Below, piece after piece: positions 45,041 to 52,741 of a stretch of DNA of 64,000 nt. This stretch comes from Deltaproteobacteria bacterium. GTDB taxonomy: Bacteria; Myxococcota; Myxococcia; Myxococcales; 40CM-4-68-19. The DNA is taken from positions 1 through 64,000 of the forward strand of contig VBLC01000038.1 of the NCBI GenBank assembly GCA_005879315.1, given 5' to 3'. Within the stretch, counting starts at the first letter, position 1. Each line of letters starts with the position of its first letter. The notes under the pieces are model-generated. The model did no database searches, was not told the DNA's origin, and saw only the letters and a list, made by a program, of their open reading frames with translations. The position numbers and the translations under genes are program-made.

Positions 45041-45790
45041 ATGCGCATCTCCTTGGGTCCGGTGCAGGTCGATGCTTTGACGTTCTCGCAGGCCTTGCAG
45101 GCGATCGAGGGCCTGGTCGGTTGCGGCGGGTCGGTGTTCACGCCGAACGTCGACCATGTCGTGCTGGCCGACGAGGACGCGGAGTTCCGCGCCGCCTACT
45201 CGGCTGCCAGCCTCTGCCTGGCGGACGGCATGCCGCTCGTCTGGGCCGCTCGCCTGCTCGGCCGGCCGCTGCCCGAGAAGGTTTCCGGATCGGATCTGCT
45301 GATGCCGCTGATGGAGCTCGCCGCGGTGCGGGGCTGGCGCGTCTACCTGCTCGGCGGCGCGCCCGGGGCCGCGGAAAAAGCAGCGGAGGTCTTTCGCGCG
45401 AGGGGCGTGAAGGTCGCCGGCGTCGATGCGCCGATGCTGCGCGATCCGCGCAGCGCTGCCGAGCGGGCGCCGATCTTGGAGAAGATCGGCGCCGCCGCTC
45501 CCGACCTCTTGCTGGTGGCCTTCGGCGCGCCCAAGCAGGAGCTGTTCATCCATCATTCGCGGCGCGAGCTGGGCAAGGCGGTCGCTCTCGGTATCGGCGC
45601 CAGCCTCGACTTCGTCGCGGGCCATGTCCGCCGCGCTCCGCGCTGGATGTCGGAGCATGGGCTGGAATGGCTCTACCGGCTCCTCTGCGAGCCGCGCCGG
45701 CTCTGGCGGCGCTATCTTCTGCGCGACCCGAAATTCGCGCTCATCGTCTGGCGCGAGCTGATCGGCAAGCGGGCTCTGTTGAGCCCCTGA
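45041..45790 (+). CDS. WecG/TagA/CpsF-family glycosyltransferase (GT26)
   Basis: A 249-residue cytoplasmic enzyme that transfers a sugar to a lipid-linked acceptor made by the divergent initiating transferase. Signature parts are 'VFTPNVDHVVLADED' near the N-terminus, the catalytic-Asp motif 'CLADGMPLVWAARLLGRPLP', 'VYLLGGAPGAAEKAAEVF' and 'PDLLLVAFGAPKQELFI'. The basic, aromatic C-terminal helix (WLYRLLCEPRRLWRRY) fits membrane docking. ATG 45041 is used because an in-frame extension upstream is not family-like. Which sugar it adds cannot be told. It ends 3 bp from the convergent membrane-protein gene. Confidence 0.9.
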   Translation: MRISLGPVQVDALTFSQALQAIEGLVGCGGSVFTPNVDHVVLADEDAEFRAAYSAASLCLADGMPLVWAARLLGRPLPEKVSGSDLLMPLMELAAVRGWRVYLLGGAPGAAEKAAEVFRARGVKVAGVDAPMLRDPRSAAERAPILEKIGAAAPDLLLVAFGAPKQELFIHHSRRELGKAVALGIGASLDFVAGHVRRAPRWMSEHGLEWLYRLLCEPRRLWRRYLLRDPKFALIVWRELIGKRALLSP

Positions 45791-45798
45791 CCGTCAGG
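45786..45798. terminator. short stop-codon palindrome between convergent genes
   Basis: CCTGA and TCAGG arms around a three-base loop. The two convergent genes use its halves as stop codons (TGA at 45788-45790 and TCA complement at 45794-45796). Too short to be a confident terminator. Confidence 0.25.
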
Positions 45799-46486
45799 CC
45801 GCGAGCCGCAGCGGTTCGGCAAGAGCCGCGCGGGTCGCCTTGCGCCCGAACTTCTTGCGCGCCTCGGTGTACGCCGAGAGCGCAAACCCGAAGAAGGCCA
45901 TCGCCAGGTAGAACTCGCCCATCTCGTCCATCTTGAAATCGATCACGCGGAAGACGCGCGGGACGATGAAGAAGGCGAAAGCGATGAAGGGCAAGGACCA
46001 GGTCCAGAGCGGATAGATGGGCATGTTGAAGCGCGCGTAGAGGCGCCGCAGGGCCGGCACGAAGCGGTTGGTGAGCGGGATGACGAAACAGATCCCCGCG
46101 CAGACCAGCACGCCATAGAGATGGTGGTGCTGGTGGATGCCGTCGAGGTTGTGCAGGTTGATCTCGCCCTGCACGTTGATGGCCGCGAGCGGCGTCGGCG
46201 TGGCGACGCTGAAGATGCGCTGGCCCCAGCTCACTTCCTCGCCGGCGACGCCGAGGAAGAGCAGGGCATATCCCCAGTTCCAGATGTTGCGGAAGCCCTT
46301 GCGCGCGCCGAGATAGGCGAAGATCAGCGCCGCCCAGAGATAGAGAAATGCTTCCGAGTACTCGACGAACCCGTCCTCCTGGCAGACGAAGTTCATGTGC
46401 TCCGGGTTGTACCAGCTCAGCCACGCGCCGAAGGCGGCCGAAACCGCCAGGACCAGGATGACCAACCGCCGCTCTCTGCCGTTCAT
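45794..46486 (-). CDS. conserved hypothetical membrane protein
   Basis: A 230-residue inner-membrane protein with about six hydrophobic helices. It carries motifs typical of an unnamed bacterial family: 'EYSEAFLYLWAALIFAYLG', 'GEEVSWGQRIFSVATPTPL', 'NVQGEINLHNLDGIHQH'. The clustered His and Glu in and after the third helix could bind metal or heme (inference). The start is ATG 46486. Members often occur near surface-polysaccharide genes, as here, but no activity is known. Confidence 0.75.
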   Translation of the reverse strand: MNGRERRLVILVLAVSAAFGAWLSWYNPEHMNFVCQEDGFVEYSEAFLYLWAALIFAYLGARKGFRNIWNWGYALLFLGVAGEEVSWGQRIFSVATPTPLAAINVQGEINLHNLDGIHQHHHLYGVLVCAGICFVIPLTNRFVPALRRLYARFNMPIYPLWTWSLPFIAFAFFIVPRVFRVIDFKMDEMGEFYLAMAFFGFALSAYTEARKKFGRKATRAALAEPLRLAA

Positions 46487-46651
46487 TTGCGACCCCCCGG
46501 CAGGCAGATAGGCACGAAGCGTCCGGCCGGCAACAGGGCGTGCGGGCGATCTGGCGTTCTTCCCGACGGCAACTTTGCGTATTTGTCACCGATGTGTACC
46601 TTGTCACGCGGCGGAGGGATCGAGCGCCGCGTCGGTGAGGGGGGCGGGGAA
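46487..46651. promoter_or_regulatory. divergent intergenic region with direct repeat TTGTCAC
   Basis: 165 bp between the membrane-protein gene and the response-regulator operon. The heptamer TTGTCAC occurs at 46583-46589 and again at 46601-46607, an 18-bp period. It could mark an operator or tandem promoter element. No RNA gene is seen. Confidence 0.4.
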
Positions 46652-47050
46652 ATGGCTGGGCGGAAGACGGTTCTGGTGGTGGAGGACCATCCACCGGTGC
46701 GCAGCGCTATCCGGGAAATGTTCCAGCGGATGGGCTACGACGCCGTGGAGGCGGGCGACGGCACGGCGGCGCTGGCCAGGCTGTCAGGCATGCGCCCGGA
46801 CCTGGTTTGCCTCGACCTGGTCTTGCCCGAATCCTCGGGCTACGAGATCTGCGAATTCATTCGCCGCTCGCCCGAGCATCGCCGGACGCCGGTGTTGATC
46901 ATGAGCGAGCGCGCCTACCCGGAGGACCGCGCCCACGCGGTCGAGGCGGGGGCCAACGATTTCATCGCCAAGCCGTTCAGCGAAGACGACCTGCGCCGCC
47001 GCATCGAGAGCATCCTCGACAAGAACGGCCCCACCGCCCTGGCGTCATGA
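46652..47050 (+). CDS. single-domain response regulator
   Basis: A 132-residue receiver without an output domain. It has the acidic pocket 'VVEDHPPVR', phospho-acceptor Asp (about 54) in 'LVCLDLVLPESSG', the conserved Ser 'LIMSERAY' in the Thr position, and Lys in 'FIAKPFSEDDL'. The stop overlaps the start of the following GT2 gene by ATGA, so the regulator is translated together with a glycosyltransferase. It may act by protein contact on polysaccharide synthesis (inference). Cognate kinase not adjacent. ATG 46652 is preceded by a G-rich stretch. Confidence 0.88.
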   Translation: MAGRKTVLVVEDHPPVRSAIREMFQRMGYDAVEAGDGTAALARLSGMRPDLVCLDLVLPESSGYEICEFIRRSPEHRRTPVLIMSERAYPEDRAHAVEAGANDFIAKPFSEDDLRRRIESILDKNGPTALAS

Positions 47051-48198
47051 CCCTGTTCGCCGCGGCGCTGGGACTGCTCGCGCTCCCGGCGCTTTTCATC
47101 TCCGCGTACCTGTTCCTTCTGGCGATCGCCTCGCGGCGCCGGCCGCAGCCGGCAGCGGCGCGCGGCCTGCGCTTCGACCTGCTCGTCCCGGCGCACGACG
47201 AAGAGGCGTGCGTGGCGCGCACCGTCCGCAGTCTCCTTGCGGTCGATTATCCGCGCGAGCTGCGCCGCGTGATCGTGGTGGCCGACAACTGCAGCGACGA
47301 GACTGCGGCGAGGGCGGAGGCGGCCGGCGCGCTGGTGCTGGTCCGCCACGATCCGGCGCGGCGTGGCAAGGGTCATGCGCTCGCCCATGCATTCGAGCGC
47401 AGCCTCGCCGATGGATTCGCCGATGCGGTCGCGGTCGTCGACGCCGACAGCATCGCGCCCCGCAATCTCTTGACCGCCTTCGCCGCGCGCTTGCAGTTCG
47501 GCGCGCTCGCAGTCCAGGCCGGGTCGGCGGTGCTCAACGTCGGCGACTCCTGGCGCACGCAGCTGATGGAGCTGGGGTTCGCGCTCTTCAACGGCGTGCG
47601 CTCCTTCGCCCGCGAGAATCTCGGCCTCTCCTCTGGCCTGCGCGGCAACGGGATGTGCCTCGCCTCCTCGCTCTTGCGGCGGCAGCCCTGGAGCGCCTTC
47701 TCCATCGTCGAGGATCTCGAGTACGGCCTCGCTCTCGGCCGCGCCGGCGTTCGCGTGCAGTTCGCAGGCGAGGCGATCGTGCGCAGCGCGATGGCTTCCT
47801 CGTCGCAGGCGGCAGCCGCGCAGCGGCGGCGCTGGGAGCTGGGGCGGCTGCAGCTCGCGCGCAAGCTCGCGCGGCCGCTTCTCCTCGAGGCGCTGCGCAG
47901 GCGCAGCCTCATCCTCTTCGACCTCGCGCTCGATCTGATCGTCCCGCCCCTCTCGTTCCTGGCGCTGACCGTCGCCATCGGTTGCGGCGCCTCTGCGATG
48001 TTCGCCCCCGCTGCGCTTCCGCCCTGGCTCATCAGCGCGGCGCTGCTCTCCGGCTACGTGCTGCGCGGCTGGATGCTCTCCGGCATCGGCCTGCGCCCGT
48101 TCCTGTACGTGCCCGTCTACGTCTTCTGGAAGCTCGCCGTCGTCCGCGGGACGAACGATGGCTGGGTGCGAACCCCGCGCGAGGAGCCCGCGGCGTGA
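47047..48198 (+). CDS. membrane glycosyltransferase family 2
   Basis: A 383-residue processive-type GT2. An N-terminal helix (3-27) precedes the GT-A domain: 'FDLLVPAHDEEACVARTVRSL', 'VADNCSDETA', 'AVVDADSIAPRNLL' (DxD) and acceptor-site 'EDLEYGLALGRAG', then a Q/RxxRW-like 'QRRRWELGRL'. Two or three C-terminal membrane helices follow (from about 300). The QxxRW motif is typical of cellulose, hyaluronan and similar synthases. It overlaps the regulator upstream (ATGA) and the next GT downstream (GTGA), giving a tightly coupled operon. Confidence 0.9.
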   Translation: MTLFAAALGLLALPALFISAYLFLLAIASRRRPQPAAARGLRFDLLVPAHDEEACVARTVRSLLAVDYPRELRRVIVVADNCSDETAARAEAAGALVLVRHDPARRGKGHALAHAFERSLADGFADAVAVVDADSIAPRNLLTAFAARLQFGALAVQAGSAVLNVGDSWRTQLMELGFALFNGVRSFARENLGLSSGLRGNGMCLASSLLRRQPWSAFSIVEDLEYGLALGRAGVRVQFAGEAIVRSAMASSSQAAAAQRRRWELGRLQLARKLARPLLLEALRRRSLILFDLALDLIVPPLSFLALTVAIGCGASAMFAPAALPPWLISAALLSGYVLRGWMLSGIGLRPFLYVPVYVFWKLAVVRGTNDGWVRTPREEPAA

Positions 48199-49778
48199 AG
48201 CTGAGCGTCGTCATCGCCACCTACAACCGGCCGGCGCTCTTGCGGCGGCTGCTCTCGCAGCTCGCCGATCAGACGCTGCCCGCGGAGCAGTACGAAGTGT
48301 GCGCCATCGACGACGGCTCGACCCCACCGGCAGCCGAATCGCTCGCCGATCTTGGGCTGCCCTATGCCCTGCAGCTCTTGCGGCAGGAGAATTCGGGGGC
48401 GGCTTCGGCCCGGCACAGCGGAGTGCGCGCGGCGCGCGGCGAGATTGTCCTCTTCCTCGACGACGACATGCAGATCGGGCGCGACTTCCTCGAGCAGCAC
48501 CTGGCCGCGCACGGCGCGGGGCGCGCGGTCGTGCTCGGCCGCATCAAGGCCGATCCAGGCCTTTCCGGGATGCCGCTCTTCGAGCGCTGGCATTCCTCGT
48601 TGCTCGATCGCAAGGCGGAATCGATCGCTCGCGGAGCGCTCGCGCCGCAGGGCAACCTGCTCTTCACCGGCAATGCTTCCTTGCGCCGCGAGGACTATCT
48701 CGCGGTGGGCGGCTTCGACGGTTCGCTGCCCCATTCGGAGGACGTCGAGCTGGGCCTGCGGCTGGAGAAGGCGGGCGTGCCCTTCCGCTTCTGCGATGGG
48801 GCCTGGACCCTGCACGGCTCCGACCACACCAGCATCGGGAAGTGGCGCAGCCGCGCGCGCCTGTACGGCGATTGCGACCGGCGCATCGCCGGCAAACATC
48901 CAGACCTCCGGCAGGCCAGCCCCTGGCGCTTCGTCTTTGACCTGCATCCTCTGGCGCGGCCCTTCCTGGCTGCGGCCGTTCTCGCTCCGGCGGCGGCCGG
49001 AAAGGCCGTCGGCGCCGGCGTACGCCTTGCCGCCCTGGCCGATCGCGTCGGCCTGCGCCGGGCGGCCCTGGGCAGCACCACGCTCGCCTACGCCATGGAA
49101 TACTTCCGCGGCGTTCGCGAGGCGGCCGGCTCGGCGCCGCAGGCCCTGGAAGAGCTGCTCGACTTCGCCGGCCGGTTCGAGCGGAGCGCCGCGGCCGTCG
49201 CGCTCCTCGCGCTGCGCGAGGACCAGGCAGTCATGCGGAACTACCAGGCGCGCTACGGCCACCTCTCGCCTTCGCGGGGAGACCTCCCCTCGGATGTGCT
49301 GGAGAAGATCGGCCTGCAGATCATGGCCGGCTATCGGCTCATGCGTGCCTTGCGCGACCGCGGCTCGACGTCCGCGGCGAAAGCCGTCTCGCGCTTGATC
49401 CGCCATCTCTACGGCTCCGACATCCACTGGGAGGCGAAGTTCGAGCCAGGCGTGATGCTGGTCCACGGCATGGGCCTCGCCATCAGCGGAGAGGCGCGCG
49501 TGGGCCGCGGCTGCATCCTCTTCCAGCACGTCACGCTGGGGATGGGCATCGATCCGGAGACGCGCCGCCCCGGCGCTCCGTCGCTGGAGCGCAACGTCCA
49601 CGTCGGCCCAGGCGCGACGCTGATCGGGCCGATCACCGTCGGCGAGGGCTCGAAGGTGATGGCCGGCGCCGTGCTGACACGCTCGGTGCCGCCAGGCTCG
49701 CTGGTGGAGACTCCCACTCCCGAAGTCCGCCCGCGCAAGAGCGATGGGCCGCCGCTGCGGGCGGTGCCGGCGGCCTGA
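48195..49778 (+). CDS. GT2 glycosyltransferase fused to a serine-acetyltransferase-like (LbH) domain
   Basis: A 527-residue soluble protein starting at GTG 48195. Residues 1-230 are a GT-A domain: 'KLSVVIATYNRPALLRRLL', 'IDDGS', 'FLDDDMQ' (DxD), 'GNASLRREDYLAVGGFDGSL' and 'EDVELGLRL'. A helical connector (260-400) follows. Residues 400-500 are a left-handed beta-helix of the CysE/SAT type ('IHWEAKFEPGVMLVHGMGL', 'GCILFQHVTLG', 'GPGATLIGPITVGEGSKVMAGAVL'). The tail is Pro/Arg-rich. The arrangement suggests transfer and O-acetylation of a sugar by one polypeptide (inference). Confidence 0.88.
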   Translation: MKLSVVIATYNRPALLRRLLSQLADQTLPAEQYEVCAIDDGSTPPAAESLADLGLPYALQLLRQENSGAASARHSGVRAARGEIVLFLDDDMQIGRDFLEQHLAAHGAGRAVVLGRIKADPGLSGMPLFERWHSSLLDRKAESIARGALAPQGNLLFTGNASLRREDYLAVGGFDGSLPHSEDVELGLRLEKAGVPFRFCDGAWTLHGSDHTSIGKWRSRARLYGDCDRRIAGKHPDLRQASPWRFVFDLHPLARPFLAAAVLAPAAAGKAVGAGVRLAALADRVGLRRAALGSTTLAYAMEYFRGVREAAGSAPQALEELLDFAGRFERSAAAVALLALREDQAVMRNYQARYGHLSPSRGDLPSDVLEKIGLQIMAGYRLMRALRDRGSTSAAKAVSRLIRHLYGSDIHWEAKFEPGVMLVHGMGLAISGEARVGRGCILFQHVTLGMGIDPETRRPGAPSLERNVHVGPGATLIGPITVGEGSKVMAGAVLTRSVPPGSLVETPTPEVRPRKSDGPPLRAVPAA

Positions 49779-49783
49779 ACCCC

Positions 49784-51259
49784 ATGCGGCTGCTCGTCGC
49801 GGGCGCGCTGCTCCTCTCCTGCTGCTCGTGCGTCAAGAAGGCGGCCGCGCAAGGGCCCGTCCCGCTCATCCTCGACTGCCGCAAGCCCGGCCATCGCATC
49901 AGCTCGCTGATCTACGGCGTGGCCCACTCGGAACGCTCCGACCCGCGCCGCGCCGCGCCTTGGGAGCTGGGCGCGACCGCGGTCCGCTGGGGCGGCAACA
50001 GCAGCAGCCGCTACAACTGGGAGCTGGGCAACGCCTGGAATGCCGGCAGCGACTGGTTCTTTCGCAACGTCGACTACAGCGGCAAGCCCGGGCCGGCCTG
50101 GCGCCGCTTTCTCGAAGCGAACCGCGCGCACGGGCTCGCCACCGCCATGACCATCCCCATCCTCGGTCAGGTGGCAAAGGACGCGACTTCGGCGCCGCCG
50201 CAGAAGACGAGCGTCCCCGCGCCGCCGGAGATGATGGCGCGCTGGGTGGAGCAGATCCGCTCGGCCGGCGGCGCCGAACAGTACATCCTCGACAACGAGC
50301 CGATGCTCTGGAACGAGACCCATCGCGACGTGCATCCGCAGCCGGTCGGCTACGACGAGTTGCTCGACCGCACGCTCCGCTACGGCAGCGCCATCCGCCG
50401 CGCCGACCCGCGGGCGGTCATCGCCGGTCCGGCGCTGTGGGGATGGCCGGCGTACTTCTATTCGGCCATCGACAAGGTGGAGGGATTTCGCAGCCACCCC
50501 GATCGCCGTGCGCACGGCGAGGTGCCTTTGCTGCCTTGGTACCTGCGCAAGCTGCGCGAGCATGAGAAGAAGACCGGCGAGCGCATCCTCGACGTCGTCG
50601 ACGTCCATTTCTATCCGCAGGGAAAGGGCATAGGAGTCGATCGTTCCGGAGATATCGATGAAGAGACCGCCGCGCGCCGGGTCCGCAGCGTGCGCGGCCT
50701 CTGGGACCCGAGCTATCGCGACGAGTCGTTCATCGGAGAACCGATCCGGCTCCTTCCGCGGTTGCGCGAATGGATCGATGTGAACTATCCCGGCCGCGGC
50801 ATTTCCATCGGCGAATACAACTTCGGCGCTGACCGGCACATCAGCGGCGGGCTGGCGGTCGCCGAGGCGCTGGGACGATTCGCCGAGGCAGGCATCGTTT
50901 CGGCCTTCTATTGGACCGCGCCGCCCCGCGGGTCGGCCGCTTACTGGGCATTTCGCGCCTATCGCAACTATGACGGCCGGGGCGGCCGCTTCGAGGACAC
51001 TCTCCTGAAAACCGCCTCGCTCGATCGGCTGTCCCTGTTCGCCTCGCTCGGCAAGAGGCGGCTGGTGATCGTCGCGGTGAACGCGCGCGCCGAGTCGCAG
51101 TCGGTCGATCTGCAGCTTTCCGGCTGCGGCGAAAGGGCAACGCTGCGCCAGTTCACGTATGCGGGCGGCGACAAAGGATTCGAAGCCAGCAGCCTGCAGC
51201 AGCCGCAAGCGACGCTGCCGGCGCTCTCGATCTCGGTCATCGAGGTCGGGCTGCGCTGA
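49784..51259 (+). CDS. GH44-family glycoside hydrolase lipoprotein
   Basis: A 491-residue exported enzyme. Signal (1-18) with 'LLSCCSC' is lipobox-like, so probably membrane-anchored. The GH44 signatures are 'AVRWGGNSSSRYNWE' (67-80), acid/base Glu172 in 'YILDNEPMLWNETHRDVHP', 'DVVDVHFYPQG' and nucleophile Glu344 in 'SIGEYNFG'. A beta-sandwich module ends the protein. GH44 enzymes are endo-beta-1,4-glucanases or xyloglucanases. It begins 5 bp after the GT-acetyltransferase gene and so is probably part of the same transcript, which suggests trimming of the exported polymer rather than feeding. Confidence 0.9.
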   Translation: MRLLVAGALLLSCCSCVKKAAAQGPVPLILDCRKPGHRISSLIYGVAHSERSDPRRAAPWELGATAVRWGGNSSSRYNWELGNAWNAGSDWFFRNVDYSGKPGPAWRRFLEANRAHGLATAMTIPILGQVAKDATSAPPQKTSVPAPPEMMARWVEQIRSAGGAEQYILDNEPMLWNETHRDVHPQPVGYDELLDRTLRYGSAIRRADPRAVIAGPALWGWPAYFYSAIDKVEGFRSHPDRRAHGEVPLLPWYLRKLREHEKKTGERILDVVDVHFYPQGKGIGVDRSGDIDEETAARRVRSVRGLWDPSYRDESFIGEPIRLLPRLREWIDVNYPGRGISIGEYNFGADRHISGGLAVAEALGRFAEAGIVSAFYWTAPPRGSAAYWAFRAYRNYDGRGGRFEDTLLKTASLDRLSLFASLGKRRLVIVAVNARAESQSVDLQLSGCGERATLRQFTYAGGDKGFEASSLQQPQATLPALSISVIEVGLR

Positions 51260-51352
51260 AATCCGCGCTGGAATGAAAAAAGTGTTTGGTTCTGTTCTTT
51301 CCCTAGCCGCCCGCTAGGCATGTAGGTCTTTTCGTGCGCGGCCGGGGTCGAA
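51260..51352. other. intergenic region with small hairpin
   Basis: 93 bp between GH44 and GH18 genes. Contains the arms CCTAGC (51302-51307) and GCTAGG (51313-51318) around five bases, following a T-rich stretch. Possibly a processing or attenuating hairpin; weak. Confidence 0.35.
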
Positions 51353-52741
51353 ATGAGACGGTCTGTGGTTGTGGGCGCGGCCTGCGCGCTGCTCATGGCG
51401 TGCGGTGGTGCGTCCGAAAAAGAGGTCGCGAGTCCTCCGCCAAGCCCGGCGGCCGTGACGATTTCGGTGAGCCCGGCGGCGGTCTCGCTCACTGCAGGTG
51501 CGACGCAGGCGTTCAGCGCCGGGGTCGTTGGCCTGAGCGACATCGCCGTCATCTGGTCGGTGCAGGAAGGCACAGCAGGGGGCGCGATCACTACCGCCGG
51601 CCTGTATACGGCGCCTTCTGCCGCCGGCACCTATCACGTCGTCGCGACCAGCGTGACCGACGCGAGCAAGAGCGCCGCGGCTGCCGTGAGCGTCGCGGCA
51701 AAGGCGCAGTCCGGCACCTGGGTCAGCGGATATTACGTGGGCTACCAGGCCAGCATGTACCCGGCGGCGAAGGTCGACTTCTCCGCCATCACTCATCTGA
51801 TGGTCGGCGCCATCCTGCCCAACGCGGACGGGACGCTCGACAAGTCCTTCTACATCGACGCTGTGAACGGCCCGGCGATGGCGAGAGATCTCGCGACGCG
51901 AGCGCACACCGCGGGCCGCAGGGCCATCCTCATGGTGGGGGGCGCGGGCTCGCTCGCGGGTTGGCAGGGGGCATCCTCCGCCGCGAACCTGTCCGCGTTC
52001 GTGGACAACCTGGTGGGCACGATGCAGAACCTCGAGTACGACGGCCTCGACCTCGACTGGGAACCGATCAGCAGCGCCGACCAGCCCCGCCTGCTCGCGC
52101 TGGTGCAGGCGCTGCGCGCCAAGGTGCCGGGGGCGCTCATCACCATGCCCATCAACTTCGTCATCGGCGCAGCCGATCCCTGGTACGCGCAGGTCGCGCC
52201 GTACCTCGACCAGATGAACATCATGAGCTACGGCATGTCGGACGTCTGGCCCGGCTGGCAGTCGTGGCATTCGGCTGCCTTGAGCGGCGAGTCGTCTTCC
52301 CATCCCAGCTCGGTCTCCTCGAGCGCCAACGCCTTCGCGGCCGCCGGCGTGCCCAAAGGCAAGATCGGAATCGGGATCGGCTTCTATGGCAGCTGCTGGA
52401 GCGGAGTCACCGGCCCGGGGCAGACCATCGGCGCCGGGAAGATCGTGGCGAGCGACAACGTCATGACCTATGCGCATATCAATGCCAGCTATTATTCCGC
52501 CGGCGCCTATCTCTGGGATGACGCCGCGAAGGCCGGATATCTCTCCTTCCCGCAGGCGGCCGGACCGGAGGCGTGCAACTTCGTCTCCTATGAAGACGAC
52601 GCCTCGATCGCGGCCAAGGGTCAGTGGGTCCGGAGCCAGGGATATGGCGGGACCATCATCTGGACGGTCAACGAGGGATACGTCGCGGCGAGCGGCACGA
52701 ATCCGCCGCTCGATTCCGTACGACGCGCGTTCCTGAACTAG
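51353..52741 (+). CDS. GH18-family glycosidase lipoprotein (chitinase-like)
   Basis: A 462-residue lipoprotein. The signal ends at 'LMAC' with Cys17. Residues 33-115 are a bacterial Ig-like (BIG2-like) domain ('ISVSPAAVSLTAGATQAFSA'). Residues 122-460 are a GH18 barrel with full catalytic DxxDxDxE, Asp230, Asp233, Asp235 and Glu237 in 'DGLDLDWEP', plus 'IMSYGM' and a late Trp in 'IIWTVNEGY'. GH18 enzymes cleave beta-1,4-linked GlcNAc-containing chains. Its place in a polysaccharide locus suggests a polymer with amino sugars (inference). The stop overlaps the convergent transferase gene at CTAG. Confidence 0.9.
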   Translation: MRRSVVVGAACALLMACGGASEKEVASPPPSPAAVTISVSPAAVSLTAGATQAFSAGVVGLSDIAVIWSVQEGTAGGAITTAGLYTAPSAAGTYHVVATSVTDASKSAAAAVSVAAKAQSGTWVSGYYVGYQASMYPAAKVDFSAITHLMVGAILPNADGTLDKSFYIDAVNGPAMARDLATRAHTAGRRAILMVGGAGSLAGWQGASSAANLSAFVDNLVGTMQNLEYDGLDLDWEPISSADQPRLLALVQALRAKVPGALITMPINFVIGAADPWYAQVAPYLDQMNIMSYGMSDVWPGWQSWHSAALSGESSSHPSSVSSSANAFAAAGVPKGKIGIGIGFYGSCWSGVTGPGQTIGAGKIVASDNVMTYAHINASYYSAGAYLWDDAAKAGYLSFPQAAGPEACNFVSYEDDASIAAKGQWVRSQGYGGTIIWTVNEGYVAASGTNPPLDSVRRAFLN

